Assembly (NCBI RefSeq): GCF_002858675.1
Contig: NZ_PJZF01000001.1
Coordinates: forward strand, 62,001 to 126,000
Length of the DNA: 64,000 nt
Reading direction: 5' to 3'
Origin: Chimaeribacter californicus
Lineage (GTDB): Bacteria > Pseudomonadota > Gammaproteobacteria > Enterobacterales > Enterobacteriaceae
The position numbers and the translations under genes are program-made. The notes below the pieces were generated by a model. It was not told the DNA's origin. It did not search any database and worked only from the letters and a program-made list of their open reading frames with translations. Shown here piece after piece: positions 21,185 through 30,353 of the stretch; within the stretch, counting starts at the first letter, position 1; each line of letters opens with the position of its first letter.

Positions 21185-21874
21185 ATGACGGTCACAGCCC
21201 CGGTTATTACCGTTGACGGCCCAAGTGGTGCCGGTAAGGGCACACTGTGTAAGGCACTGGCAGAGTCACTCGGTTGGCACCTGCTGGATTCCGGCGCAAT
21301 CTATCGCGTACTGGCGCTGGCAGCTTTACACCATCAGGTGGATATCCAGTCCGAAGAAGCACTGGTTCCTCTGGCTGCACATCTCGACGTCCGGTTTATC
21401 TCCCGTAATGGGCAGATCGACGTGATCCTGGAGGGTGAAGATGTCAGCCATGAGATCCGTACTGAGACGGTCGGCAATACTGCCTCGCAGGCTGCCGCCT
21501 TCCCACGGGTACGTGAAGCGCTTCTGCGCCGTCAGCGCGCATTTCGTGACCTGCCGGGCCTGATCGCTGATGGTCGCGATATGGGTACAGTCGTTTTCCC
21601 TGATGCGCCAGTAAAAATATTTTTGGATGCCAGCGCGGAAGAACGTGCACGCAGACGCATGCTACAGTTGCAGGAAAAGGGCTTTAGTGTTAACTTTGAA
21701 CGTCTTTTAGCCGAGATAAAAGAACGCGATGATCGCGATCGTAATCGGGCTATTGCGCCATTGGTGCCTGCTTCTGATGCCCTGTTGCTTGATTCAACAA
21801 GCATGTCCATCAATGAAGTGATTGAAAAGGCCTTGTCCCATGCACGGGATGTATTGGCACTGATCCAAAAATAA
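21185..21874 (+). CDS. cmk: Cytidylate kinase
   Basis: Cmk phosphorylates CMP and dCMP with ATP in the cytosol, recycling pyrimidine nucleotides from RNA turnover. The 229-residue protein shows the P-loop [11 protein letters not shown] at about residues 11-21. It has the NMP-binding region [17 protein letters not shown] and the [23 protein letters not shown] segment near 130-155, followed by the lid with [14 protein letters not shown]. An AAAGGAG site precedes the ATG. rpsA follows after a 122-base leader, as in E. coli, where cmk and rpsA are partly co-transcribed. Confidence 0.96.
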   Translation: MTVTAPVITVDGPSGAGKGTLCKALAESLGWHLLDSGAIYRVLALAALHHQVDIQSEEALVPLAAHLDVRFISRNGQIDVILEGEDVSHEIRTETVGNTASQAAAFPRVREALLRRQRAFRDLPGLIADGRDMGTVVFPDAPVKIFLDASAEERARRRMLQLQEKGFSVNFERLLAEIKERDDRDRNRAIAPLVPASDALLLDSTSMSINEVIEKALSHARDVLALIQK

Positions 21875-21996
21875 CAGACTCAAGTCTGACGAATTTTTTA
21901 CCTTGCTGCCAGGTACGGCGGTGGGGCATGTGAAACAACCCCATCCGGCGGGATGCTAGATGGACGTTAAATTGAAGAATCCTGAAGATTATCAAT
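21875..21996 (+). promoter_or_regulatory. rpsA leader with structured, weak ribosome-binding site
   Basis: The leader starts with a small hairpin (CAGACT-CA-AGTCTG, 21875-21888) and a T-run at 21894-21899, which resembles a weak terminator after cmk. A second stem, CATCC-GGCG-GGATG, lies at 21942-21955. The bases before the rpsA ATG (GAAGATTATCAAT) have no good Shine-Dalgarno. In E. coli the rpsA leader folds into hairpins, lacks a canonical Shine-Dalgarno, and is the target of S1 autoregulation; the same arrangement is inferred here. Confidence 0.6.
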
Positions 21997-23670
21997 ATGA
22001 CAGAATCTTTTGCTCAACTATTTGAAGAATCCTTAAAAACCATCGAAACCCGCCCGGGTTCCATCGTTCGTGGTGTTGTTGTTGCCATTGACAAAGATAT
22101 CGTTCTGGTTGATGCCGGTCTGAAATCTGAGTCTGCTATTCCGGCAGAACAGTTCAAGAACGCCCAGGGTGAACTGGAAATCCAGGTGGGTGACGAAGTT
22201 GACGTTGCTCTGGATGCAGTTGAAGACGGCTTCGGTGAAACCCTGCTGTCCCGTGAGAAAGCTAAACGTCATGAAGCTTGGATCACGCTGGAAAAAGCTT
22301 ACGAAGACGCTGAAACTGTTACCGGTGTTATCAACGGCAAAGTTAAAGGTGGCTTCACTGTTGAGCTGAACGGCATCCGTGCGTTCCTGCCAGGTTCCCT
22401 GGTTGACGTGCGTCCGGTACGCGACACCCTGCACCTTGAAGGCAAAGAACTCGAATTCAAAGTCATCAAGCTGGATCAGAAACGCAACAACGTTGTTGTT
22501 TCCCGTCGTGCCGTGATCGAATCCGAGAACAGCGCTGAGCGCGATCAACTGCTGGAAAACCTGCAGGAAGGCATGGAAGTTAAAGGTATCGTTAAGAACC
22601 TCACTGACTACGGTGCATTCGTTGATCTGGGTGGCGTTGACGGCCTGCTGCATATCACTGATATGGCATGGAAACGCGTTAAGCATCCGAGCGAAATCGT
22701 GAACGTTGGCGACGAAATCACTGTTAAAGTGCTGAAATTCGACCGCGAGCGTACCCGTGTTTCTCTGGGTCTGAAGCAACTGGGCGAAGATCCGTGGGTT
22801 GCTATCGCTAAACGTTACCCGGAAGGCACCAAGCTGACCGGTCGTGTCACCAACCTGACTGATTACGGCTGCTTCGTAGAAATCGAAGAAGGCGTTGAAG
22901 GTCTGGTACACGTTTCCGAAATGGATTGGACCAACAAAAACATTCACCCGTCCAAAGTTGTTAACGTTGGCGACGTGGTGGAAGTTATGGTTCTGGACAT
23001 CGACGAAGAACGTCGTCGTATCTCCCTGGGCCTGAAGCAGTGCAAATCCAACCCGTGGCAGCAGTTCGCTGAGACCCACAACAAGGGCGACCGCGTTGAA
23101 GGTAAAATCAAGTCTATCACTGACTTCGGTATCTTCATCGGCCTGGACGGCGGCATCGACGGCCTGGTTCACCTGTCTGACATCTCCTGGAACGTTGCAG
23201 GCGAAGAAGCAGTACGTGAATACAAGAAAGGCGACGAAATCGCTGCTGTGGTTCTGCAGGTTGACGCAGAGCGCGAGCGTATCTCCCTGGGCGTGAAACA
23301 GCTGGCTGAAGACCCGTTCAATAACTACCTGTCTATGAACAAGAAAGGTACTATTGTTACCGGTAAAGTCACTGCAGTTGACGCCAAAGGTGCTACAGTT
23401 GAATTAGCGGGCGGCGTAGAAGGCTACCTGCGTGCATCTGAAGCTTCTCGCGACCGCGTTGAAGATGCAACTCTGGTTCTGAACGTGGGTGATGACGTTG
23501 AAGCTAAATTCACCGGCGTTGACCGTAAGAACCGCGTTGTAAGCCTGTCCGTTCGTGCTAAGGACGAAGCTGACGAGAAAGATGCCATCGCTTCTGTTAA
23601 CAACAAACCAGAAGAAGGTAATTTCTCTAACGCTATGGCTGAAGCTTTCAAAGCGGCTAAAGGCGAGTAA
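21997..23670 (+). CDS. rpsA: 30S ribosomal protein S1
   Basis: S1 binds single-stranded mRNA and docks it on the 30S subunit. The 557-residue product has six S1 (OB-fold) repeats. The last four show the strong repeat pattern [47 protein letters not shown] and [25 protein letters not shown]. The two N-terminal repeats are degenerate and anchor to the ribosome through S2. Codon use is strongly biased, as expected of a highly expressed gene. It lies between cmk and ihfB as in E. coli, with a hairpin just after its stop. Confidence 0.98.
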   Translation: MTESFAQLFEESLKTIETRPGSIVRGVVVAIDKDIVLVDAGLKSESAIPAEQFKNAQGELEIQVGDEVDVALDAVEDGFGETLLSREKAKRHEAWITLEKAYEDAETVTGVINGKVKGGFTVELNGIRAFLPGSLVDVRPVRDTLHLEGKELEFKVIKLDQKRNNVVVSRRAVIESENSAERDQLLENLQEGMEVKGIVKNLTDYGAFVDLGGVDGLLHITDMAWKRVKHPSEIVNVGDEITVKVLKFDRERTRVSLGLKQLGEDPWVAIAKRYPEGTKLTGRVTNLTDYGCFVEIEEGVEGLVHVSEMDWTNKNIHPSKVVNVGDVVEVMVLDIDEERRRISLGLKQCKSNPWQQFAETHNKGDRVEGKIKSITDFGIFIGLDGGIDGLVHLSDISWNVAGEEAVREYKKGDEIAAVVLQVDAERERISLGVKQLAEDPFNNYLSMNKKGTIVTGKVTAVDAKGATVELAGGVEGYLRASEASRDRVEDATLVLNVGDDVEAKFTGVDRKNRVVSLSVRAKDEADEKDAIASVNNKPEEGNFSNAMAEAFKAAKGE

Positions 23671-23676
23671 TGACGG

Positions 23677-23695
23677 GGGGCGGCTCTGCCGCCCC
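23677..23695 (+). terminator. Hairpin between rpsA and ihfB
   Basis: GGGGCGGC-TCT-GCCGCCCC is a perfect 8-bp GC-rich stem 6 bases after rpsA, without a T-tract. It is more likely an mRNA stabiliser or partial attenuator than a full terminator. Confidence 0.55.
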
Positions 23696-23730
23696 GAAAC
23701 GGTAGTTTAGCTGCAAAGCTTGGAGGAACT

Positions 23731-24015
23731 ATGACCAAGTCTGAACTCATTGAAAGACTTGCTGGCCAGCAATCTCATATTCCGGCGAAAGCCGTTGAAG
23801 ATGCGGTGAAGGAAATGCTTGAACATATGGCCGGTACGCTGGCTGAAGGTGAACGCATTGAAATTCGCGGATTCGGCAGTTTTTCACTTCACTACCGTGC
23901 TCCGCGCGTTGGGCGTAACCCAAAAACCGGCGATAAAGTTGAGTTGGACGGCAAATACGTTCCTCACTTTAAACCGGGTAAAGAGCTACGCGATCGCGCG
24001 AACATTTATGCCTGA
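23731..24015 (+). CDS. ihfB: Integration host factor subunit beta
   Basis: IhfB pairs with IhfA to form IHF, which bends DNA at specific sites for recombination, replication and transcription. The 94-residue protein equals the E. coli length. It contains the HU/IHF signature [21 protein letters not shown] at about residues 47-67, including the arm tip with the intercalating proline (NPKTG). A strong GGAGG site lies 6 bases before the ATG. It follows rpsA and is ended by a strong terminator. Its own product may bind the AT-rich focA control region in this window; that is inference. Confidence 0.97.
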   Translation: MTKSELIERLAGQQSHIPAKAVEDAVKEMLEHMAGTLAEGERIEIRGFGSFSLHYRAPRVGRNPKTGDKVELDGKYVPHFKPGKELRDRANIYA

Positions 24016-24050
24016 TATAGAAAGGCATGGTGTTATTGCCTAGAGATCAT

Positions 24051-24080
24051 AAAACGGTGCCTGACGGCACCGTTTTTTTT
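24051..24080 (+). terminator. ihfB intrinsic terminator
   Basis: AAAACGGTGCC-TGAC-GGCACCGTTTT followed by further T residues forms a strong 11-bp stem, 36 bases after the ihfB stop. Confidence 0.92.
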
Positions 24081-24289
24081 ATGGGTAAAAAAGCATGTTG
24101 TGAGATGGATACCAGCCTGTTGTTCACTTTCTGCAAAGCCTCATTTTCTTTAGCACCTGCCTCGTAATCCTGTTTTCCTCTGCTTACCTCGCCGCTTCAC
24201 TCTGCTGCACACTGCCTGCCTGAACAGTCTCTTTTTCGCAGGCGGGCATCACTATTAATCTTTCAATTACTCACCTTGCCTCTGCGCTG

Positions 24290-26530
24290 GTGATCGGCAC
24301 TTTACCGTTACTGTTTCTGCCGGAGTTGCCACCGCCGGGGGTAGGGGGGCTCTTAGTGGTAATAGCGGCAGGCATATGGCGTATTAGCCAGAGGGTAGCT
24401 ACAGCTTGGCTGGCGATGTTACAGCTGGCCATGCTGTGGGCGCTTATACATGCACACGTTGTATTAACGCACATAGAGACGTTTTCCCGCCCTCATATAG
24501 ATATTGAAGGTCTCGTGACATCGCTAGCCCTTCCAGGCCAGCAGAATGACCGTACGACACTAAAGATACAAAAAGCTGGGGGACAATGGGTATTCCCTCC
24601 AATAACGATCACGGCGTACTGGCCCCAGGGGGAAACAGTCCGGTGTGCGGGGCAGCGTTGGCAATTACACATGGCTATAAGGCCTGTACACAGCCAGCTA
24701 AATGAAGGCGGATTCGATAGCCAGCGCTGGGCTATCGCGAATCATCGGCCTTTAGAAGGGAAGGTGCTGAAAGCATTCCCACTGTTAACCCAATGCAGTT
24801 ATCGGCAGCAATTTATCAACTATATCCAGCGCATCATGCCGGAAACACATCATCAGGCGATCTTGATGGCGCTGGCCTTTGGGGAGAGCCGTTTTCTTGA
24901 TACTGATACCCGGCAATTGCTGCAACAAACGGGCGTCGCACATTTAATGGCCATCTCCGGATTGCATATTGCCATTGCAGCGTTGTTCGGCTGGTGGCTG
25001 GCGCGGGTAATACAGTATTTCCTGCCGGCGACATGGATAGGGCATGTCTTCCCACTCATAGTGAGCGGCATAGTCGCCCTGATGTATGTTGGGTTATCAG
25101 GGGCAAACCCACCGGCAGTGAGAAGTGGGCTGGCGCTGGGGGTATGGCTGACCCTACGGTTGTTTTCTGTCAGGTGCAGTAGCTGGCAGGTCGGTTTATG
25201 GTGTATGGCACTGATGCTGCTGTTTGACCCGTTGATGATACTTTCCGATAGTTTCTGGCTCTCCTGTTTTGCAGTAAGCGCCTTATTATTCTGGTATCAC
25301 TGGTGCCCGCTGCCTTTTCGCTATAGAACAGGCTGGCGCTGGGTAGGGGTGCGATGGCTTCATCTGCAATTTAGTATGTTTATCTTACTGATCCCACTTC
25401 AGGCAGGAATATTTGCTGGGTTTAATGCCGCATCGCTGGCCGCCAACTTATGGGCGGTACCTTGGGTTTCCTGTTTGGTTGTTCCTCTGGTATTGCTGTC
25501 ATTATCGTTTTCATTCTGGCCCTGGCTGGCCGGGCACCTCTGGACCCTGGCGGGCACCCTGCTTGGTTGGGCACTTACGCCATTATCTTTCCTGCAAGCT
25601 GGATGGTTTTTTCTGGACAGGCGTGCCCTGTTCTGGAGTGGCGTGGGGTGGTTGGCAGTCATCGCCTGGCGGCTGGGAAGTGTGCGAAAGCATGCGACGA
25701 TAAGCCTGACGATTGCCCTGTTAATTCTGGTCTACATGACAAAGCGGCCATCTGAAACATGGAGGCTGGATATGATTGATGTCGGGCATGGCCTGGCGGT
25801 ACTGATTGAAAAGCAGGGAAAGGGCGTACTTTTTGATACCGGCAATCGCTGGGAGGGCGGTGACAGCGCACAACGGGCAATTCTGCCCTTTTTGCGTTGG
25901 CGCAATATTGAACTGGAAGAGATCATTATCAGCCATAGCCATTTAGATCATCAGGGCGGGCTGGCCACCTTACAGGCCGCTTTCCCCCAGGCCAGAATCC
26001 GCTCCTCCCAACAAGGGCTCGCCGGTTTACCCTGCCGGCGGGGTGAAACCTGGCAATGGCGAGGTTTAATGTTCCGCGCCTTGTGGCCTAAAACATTAGT
26101 AGAGCAGGCGGGCAATAACCAGTCCTGCGTGGTGTCCATCAACGATGGACATCATCAGATCCTGTTGACCGGTGATATTGAACGGGAAGCGGAGCAGGCC
26201 CTGCTCAAAGAGCAACGGTCGGCGCTGGCATCTACCGTGCTTCAGGTGCCTCATCACGGCAGTAATACTTCATCGATTGCGCCGTTTTTGCGGGCGGTTA
26301 AGCCCCATGCAGCGATTGTCTCCGCCTCCCGGTTTAATGCCTGGCACCTGCCTGCTAAAAAGGTCAGATCACGCTATCAGGAAAACAGGATCAGATGGTG
26401 GGAGACTTCCCGAACAGGGCAGATAAGCGTGTTTTTTTCACACGATCGTTGGCAAATAAAGGGCTTCCGTGAACAAATTATGCCCCGTTGGTATCACCAG
26501 CGGTTTGGCGTACAGGGGGATAATGAGTAG
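24290..26530 (+). CDS. ycaI: ComEC/Rec2-family DNA uptake channel protein (YcaI)
   Basis: ComEC forms the inner-membrane channel for single-stranded DNA uptake in competent bacteria; in enterics the gene is kept but its use is uncertain. The 746-residue product has N-terminal membrane segments, a central competence domain with repeated hydrophobic helices (MALAFGESRFLDTDTRQLLQQ, HLMAISGLHIAIAALFG), and a C-terminal metallo-beta-lactamase-like domain with SHSHLDHQGG at about residue 545 and VPHHGSNTSS near 655. The coordinates use the first GTG at 24290. Homologues start about 12-14 residues earlier, where the frame stays open to 24224 but has no ATG, GTG or TTG; ATT 24254 or ATC 24248 are candidates. 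msbA follows after 36 bases, suggesting an operon. Confidence 0.88.
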   Translation: MIGTLPLLFLPELPPPGVGGLLVVIAAGIWRISQRVATAWLAMLQLAMLWALIHAHVVLTHIETFSRPHIDIEGLVTSLALPGQQNDRTTLKIQKAGGQWVFPPITITAYWPQGETVRCAGQRWQLHMAIRPVHSQLNEGGFDSQRWAIANHRPLEGKVLKAFPLLTQCSYRQQFINYIQRIMPETHHQAILMALAFGESRFLDTDTRQLLQQTGVAHLMAISGLHIAIAALFGWWLARVIQYFLPATWIGHVFPLIVSGIVALMYVGLSGANPPAVRSGLALGVWLTLRLFSVRCSSWQVGLWCMALMLLFDPLMILSDSFWLSCFAVSALLFWYHWCPLPFRYRTGWRWVGVRWLHLQFSMFILLIPLQAGIFAGFNAASLAANLWAVPWVSCLVVPLVLLSLSFSFWPWLAGHLWTLAGTLLGWALTPLSFLQAGWFFLDRRALFWSGVGWLAVIAWRLGSVRKHATISLTIALLILVYMTKRPSETWRLDMIDVGHGLAVLIEKQGKGVLFDTGNRWEGGDSAQRAILPFLRWRNIELEEIIISHSHLDHQGGLATLQAAFPQARIRSSQQGLAGLPCRRGETWQWRGLMFRALWPKTLVEQAGNNQSCVVSINDGHHQILLTGDIEREAEQALLKEQRSALASTVLQVPHHGSNTSSIAPFLRAVKPHAAIVSASRFNAWHLPAKKVRSRYQENRIRWWETSRTGQISVFFSHDRWQIKGFREQIMPRWYHQRFGVQGDNE

Positions 26531-26566
26531 AATGAGCCGCTATTACTTACGAAGCTGGTTAATTGC

Positions 26567-28315
26567 ATGATGAATGATAAAGATCTCTCCACCTGGCAGA
26601 CCTTTCGTCGCCTCTGGCCGATGATCACACCGTTTAAAACAGGCCTGATAGCGGCGGCCATCGCACTGATTCTTAATGCTGCCAGTGATACGTTTATGCT
26701 GTCATTGCTGAAGCCCTTGCTGGATGACGGTTTCGGCAAAGCAAATAATTCAATTCTCTTGTGGATGCCGCTGGCCGTTATTGGATTAATGCTGATCCGG
26801 GGCATTACCAGTTTTATCTCAAGCTACTGTATTTCATGGGTTTCCGGAAAGGTGGTCATGCAGATGCGTCGTCGCCTTTTCAGCCATATGATGGGGATGC
26901 CGGTCTCATTTTTTGATCAGCAATCCACCGGCACCCTGCTGTCACGCATTACCTATGACTCTGAGCAGGTGGCTTCATCTTCGTCCAGCGCGTTGATTAC
27001 CGTCGTGCGTGAAGGGGCGTCGATCATTGGTCTGTTTATCATGATGTTCTATTACAGCTGGCAGCTGTCGCTCATCCTGATTGTCATCGCACCGGTTGTC
27101 TCCATCGCTATCCGCCTGGTCTCCAAACGTTTCCGCAATATCAGCAAAAATATGCAGAATACGATGGGGCAGGTCACTACCAGCGCCGAGCAAATGCTGA
27201 AAGGGCACAAAGAGGTACTGATTTTTGGTGGCCAGCACGTTGAAACGGAACGCTTCAACCAGGTCAGTAACCGTATGCGCCAGCAGGGCATGAAAATGGT
27301 CTCTGCTTCTTCTATTTCTGATCCGATTATTCAGCTGATCGCCTCACTGGCCCTGGCATTTGTCCTCTATGCGGCCAGCTTCCCGAGTGTGATGGAGACC
27401 CTGACCGCCGGGACGATTACCGTGGTCTTCTCCTCCATGATCGCCCTGATGCGTCCGCTGAAATCTCTGACTAACGTGAATGCTCAGTTCCAGCGCGGTA
27501 TGGCCGCTTGCCAGACGCTGTTCTCCATTCTGGATATGGAGCAGGAAAAAGATGAGGGAACCCGTGAAGTTACCCGGGCTGTCGGTGAGATTGAATTCCG
27601 CCATGTGACGTTCAGTTACCCGGGGAAAGACACGCCGGCACTCCGTGATATCAATCTGCATATTCCGGCAGGCAAAACGGTCGCGCTGGTTGGGCGTTCA
27701 GGCTCGGGGAAATCGACCATCGCCAATTTACTGACCCGTTTCTATGATATCCAACAGGGCGAAATTCTGATGGATGGTCACGATCTGCGTGAGTACACGC
27801 TATCATCACTACGCCGGCAGGTCGCGCTGGTCTCGCAGAACGTGCACCTGTTTAATGACACCATTGCTAATAACATTGCGTATGCAAGCCAGGATCTTTA
27901 TTCCCGTGAGCAGATTGAGCGGGCTGCGAATATGGCGTATGCCATGGATTTCATCAGCAAAATGGATAATGGCCTGGATACCGTCATTGGTGAGAATGGT
28001 GTCCTGCTGTCTGGCGGGCAACGCCAGCGTATTGCCATTGCACGTGCCCTGCTGCGTGATTCCCCGGTACTGATTCTGGATGAAGCGACATCGGCGCTGG
28101 ACACCGAGTCTGAGCGGGCCATTCAGAAAGCCCTGGATGAGTTGCAAAAAAACCGGACGTCGCTGGTTATTGCCCACCGCCTCTCCACCATTGAGAGTGC
28201 AGACGAAATCCTGGTGGTTGAAGATGGGCGTATCGTTGAGCGTGGCGATCACCCGACTTTGTTGTCGCAGGGTGGGGCCTATGCACAACTCTACCGGATG
28301 CAGTTTGGCCAATGA
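26567..28315 (+). CDS. msbA: Lipid A export ATP-binding/permease MsbA
   Basis: MsbA is the homodimeric ABC exporter that flips core-lipid A across the inner membrane. The protein has 582 residues, exactly the E. coli length. An N-terminal six-helix transmembrane domain (about residues 1-330) includes the conserved [22 protein letters not shown]. The nucleotide-binding domain has Walker [10 protein letters not shown] (about 376-384), signature LSGGQRQR (about 481) and Walker [13 protein letters not shown] (about 500). The stop overlaps the lpxK start by 4 bases, so export and 4'-phosphorylation of lipid A are translationally coupled. Confidence 0.97.
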   Translation: MMNDKDLSTWQTFRRLWPMITPFKTGLIAAAIALILNAASDTFMLSLLKPLLDDGFGKANNSILLWMPLAVIGLMLIRGITSFISSYCISWVSGKVVMQMRRRLFSHMMGMPVSFFDQQSTGTLLSRITYDSEQVASSSSSALITVVREGASIIGLFIMMFYYSWQLSLILIVIAPVVSIAIRLVSKRFRNISKNMQNTMGQVTTSAEQMLKGHKEVLIFGGQHVETERFNQVSNRMRQQGMKMVSASSISDPIIQLIASLALAFVLYAASFPSVMETLTAGTITVVFSSMIALMRPLKSLTNVNAQFQRGMAACQTLFSILDMEQEKDEGTREVTRAVGEIEFRHVTFSYPGKDTPALRDINLHIPAGKTVALVGRSGSGKSTIANLLTRFYDIQQGEILMDGHDLREYTLSSLRRQVALVSQNVHLFNDTIANNIAYASQDLYSREQIERAANMAYAMDFISKMDNGLDTVIGENGVLLSGGQRQRIAIARALLRDSPVLILDEATSALDTESERAIQKALDELQKNRTSLVIAHRLSTIESADEILVVEDGRIVERGDHPTLLSQGGAYAQLYRMQFGQ

Positions 28316-29292
28316 TTGAAAAGATCTGGGCCGGGCGGTCACCGCTATATCTGCTGTTATTGCCGCTGTCCTGGCTTTACGGGGCAGTGTCGTCGCTGAT
28401 TCGCCTGAGTTATCAATGGGGCTGGCAGAAAAGTTGGCGAGCGCCGGTGCCCGTGGTGGTGGTGGGGAACCTCACCGCCGGAGGCAATGGTAAAACGCCG
28501 GTGGTGATCTGGCTGGTGGAGCAACTCCAGCAGCGCGGCTTGCGGGTGGGGGTAGTTTCGCGTGGGTATGGCGGCAAAGCGGAACAGTATCCTCTGCGGG
28601 TCACGGCCGACACGCATCCCCGGCAAGCAGGTGATGAACCGGTATTAATTTTCCAGCGTACCGGCGCGCCGGTCGCCGTGGCACCGGTACGCCGTGATGC
28701 GGTTCAGGCACTGCTTTCTGAACAGGTGGATATTATTGTCACTGACGATGGTCTGCAACACTATGCCTTGCAGCGTGATGCGGAAATTGTCGTGGTAGAT
28801 GGCGTGCGCCGCTTCGGCAATGGCTGGTGGCTGCCGGCCGGGCCTATGCGTGAACGTGCCGGTCGTCTGAAGCAGGTGGACGCCGTCATAACCAATGGTG
28901 GCCAGCCTGCGCCAGGCGAAATTGCCATGACGTTGCAGGCCGGGCAGGCTGTCAATTTGCTGACGGGGGAGCGCCGTTCGCCTGAGCAGTTAAAGAACGT
29001 GATCGCCATGGCGGGCATCGGCCATCCGCCGCGCTTTTTTGCTACGCTTGAGGCGTTGGGCGTCCGGCCTTATCAGTGTGTGGCGTTTGCCGACCATCAA
29101 AGCTATCAGCCTGATCAACTGGCCGCCCTGACAACGGGTAATGACCTTTTATTAATGACCGAAAAAGATGCTGTTAAATGCCGGGCTTTTGCTCAGGCCA
29201 ACTGGTGGTATCTGCCGGTTAATGCCCAAATCAACGTGATTGAGGCTGAGAAGCTTTTAAACATGTTAGTGAAATTAGCCAGAAAATCGTAA
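28312..29292 (+). CDS. lpxK: Tetraacyldisaccharide 4'-kinase
   Basis: LpxK phosphorylates the 4' position of tetraacyldisaccharide-1-phosphate to make lipid IVA at the inner membrane. The 326-residue protein has one N-terminal membrane-associated segment ([18 protein letters not shown]) and a Walker A-like [12 protein letters not shown] at about residues 48-59. It also has the [12 protein letters not shown] motif near 143-154 and [15 protein letters not shown]. It overlaps msbA by ATGA and is likely the last gene of comEC-msbA-lpxK. No obvious terminator follows before the cold-shock gene leader. Confidence 0.96.
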   Translation: MIEKIWAGRSPLYLLLLPLSWLYGAVSSLIRLSYQWGWQKSWRAPVPVVVVGNLTAGGNGKTPVVIWLVEQLQQRGLRVGVVSRGYGGKAEQYPLRVTADTHPRQAGDEPVLIFQRTGAPVAVAPVRRDAVQALLSEQVDIIVTDDGLQHYALQRDAEIVVVDGVRRFGNGWWLPAGPMRERAGRLKQVDAVITNGGQPAPGEIAMTLQAGQAVNLLTGERRSPEQLKNVIAMAGIGHPPRFFATLEALGVRPYQCVAFADHQSYQPDQLAALTTGNDLLLMTEKDAVKCRAFAQANWWYLPVNAQINVIEAEKLLNMLVKLARKS

Positions 29293-29626
29293 GAAGAAAA
29301 ATAAACAAGGTAATTTATCGATTGATAATAGCCACTTAAGCAGTAAAAGACATATCTTTACAGAAATCCCCGATTGTTAGTGTGGAAAAGCTTGCTATCA
29401 GTCGGGCTTTATGAGTAAATAGCCGCCTGCCTGTGATGCAGACCTATTTATGAGTATGTGTGACCTACTATAGAGTTAAGCTAAGTTAAGCAGTTCCTCC
29501 CAAAACGTTGTCATCCGATTCCGCTTTCAAAGATGAACCCTCTTGTTGTCCCCCATCAGTAATATTTCTGTCAAACAGTCAATCTATGCCGTATGGCAAA
29601 TTATTTAAAATTAAAAGGTAATACTG
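29293..29626 (+). promoter_or_regulatory. Long cspA-like leader of the first cold-shock gene
   Basis: No gene is seen in this 334-bp spacer. Its 3' end closely resembles the end of the E. coli cspA leader: a small TGCC-GTAT-GGCA hairpin (29587-29598), an AT-rich stretch, then AAAAGGTAATACTG immediately before ATG. A cold-box-like TGACCTACTA lies at 29461-29470 near the expected 5' end, with TATTTA at 29445-29450 as a possible -10. That gives an untranslated leader of about 170 nt, similar to the ~159 nt of cspA. Temperature-dependent folding is inferred from this resemblance. Confidence 0.55.
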
Positions 29627-29836
29627 ATGTCTAAGAAAATGGGTCAAGTTAAGTGGTTCAATGAAAGCAAAGGTTTTGGTTTTATTGAGCAGCAGGATGG
29701 CGGCAAAGATGTGTTTGTTCACTTTTCTGCTATTGCTTCTGAAGGTTTCAAAACTCTGGCTGAAGGCCAGCGCGTTGAATACACCATTCAGGACAGCCCG
29801 CGTGGTCCGGCCGCTGCCAACGTTGTCGCGCTTTAA
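29627..29836 (+). CDS. CspA-family cold-shock protein
   Basis: This is a single cold-shock domain protein of 69 residues that binds single-stranded RNA and DNA as a chaperone or antiterminator. Both nucleic-acid-binding motifs are intact: RNP1 as KGFGFI (about residues 16-21) and RNP2 as VFVHF (about 30-34), with KWFN at 10-13. The sequence is between E. coli CspE/CspC and CspA; I do not assign a specific paralogue. The long leader argues for CspA-like cold induction. It ends with a terminator at 29921. In E. coli no csp gene lies between lpxK and ycaQ. Confidence 0.93.
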   Translation: MSKKMGQVKWFNESKGFGFIEQQDGGKDVFVHFSAIASEGFKTLAEGQRVEYTIQDSPRGPAAANVVAL

Positions 29837-29920
29837 GCGTGCAACACCCAGTTATGATGAATAACAGGAAAAATTCAGATTAGTGCTGATTCCCCTTCAT
29901 CATAAACTGATCAATTCTAG

Positions 29921-29942
29921 ACCCGCACTACTGCGGGTTTTT
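29921..29942 (+). terminator. Terminator of the first cold-shock gene
   Basis: ACCCGCA-CTAC-TGCGGGT followed by TTTT forms a Rho-independent terminator 85 bases after the stop codon. It separates the two cold-shock genes into different transcription units or attenuates the second. Confidence 0.82.
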
Positions 29943-29979
29943 AAAAGCTCAAAAAAGGTTTTGTTTATTGAAGACACGC

Positions 29980-30026
29980 TTGAGCAACAGCATCCGGTGC
30001 CACTAAGGCGTGCTGAGGATGCTCAA
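29980..30026 (+). promoter_or_regulatory. Hairpin in the leader of the second cold-shock gene
   Basis: GCATCC (29990-29995) pairs with GGATGC (30017-30022), extended by TTGA/TCAA across a 6-base bulge. The stem ends 7 bases before the AAGGA ribosome-binding site (30033-30037), so it could influence translation of the second gene. Confidence 0.4.
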
Positions 30027-30046
30027 AAAATTAAGGAAAATAAAAT

Positions 30047-30262
30047 ATGATGTTAAAAACAGGCCGTGTGAAATGGTACAACCAGGCAAAAGGTTATGGC
30101 TTTATTTCTCCGAATGACGGCGGCAGCGATCTTTATGTAAGCCGTATGTCCATTGCCAATACAAAAAATAAATCCCTTCTGGAAGGGCAGCAGGTTGAAT
30201 TTACCTGTTACCACAGCGTGTATCATGGTTTATCCGCCGCGGATGTTATTGCCTTCCATTAA
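30047..30262 (+). CDS. Divergent cold-shock-domain protein
   Basis: This 71-residue protein is recognisably a cold-shock domain: GRVKWYNQAKGYGFISPNDGG at the start, EGQQVEF in the middle, and SAADVIAF at the end. RNP1 is kept as KGYGFI, but RNP2, normally VFVHF, reads LYVSR, so the stacking His and Phe are lost. The loop before the last strand is also altered, with a Cys and extra His residues. It may be a specialised, weak-binding paralogue comparable in spirit to E. coli CspF/CspH. Two in-frame ATGs (30047, 30050) are possible; AAGGA at 30033 is 9 bases before the first. Function is unknown. Confidence 0.82.
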   Translation: MMLKTGRVKWYNQAKGYGFISPNDGGSDLYVSRMSIANTKNKSLLEGQQVEFTCYHSVYHGLSAADVIAFH

Positions 30263-30353
30263 TTAAGGCTTCTGCCCCTGATTTTACCTGCTGCGTAAAA
30301 TGTGCTATCGATATCCTTAATACCGTGTCATTACACGAAGAATGGATATCGTT

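Noticed and set aside
29627-30262. The two cold-shock genes as a recent tandem duplication
   Set aside because: The two proteins and their leaders are too different from each other to be a recent duplication; only the general domain pattern is shared.
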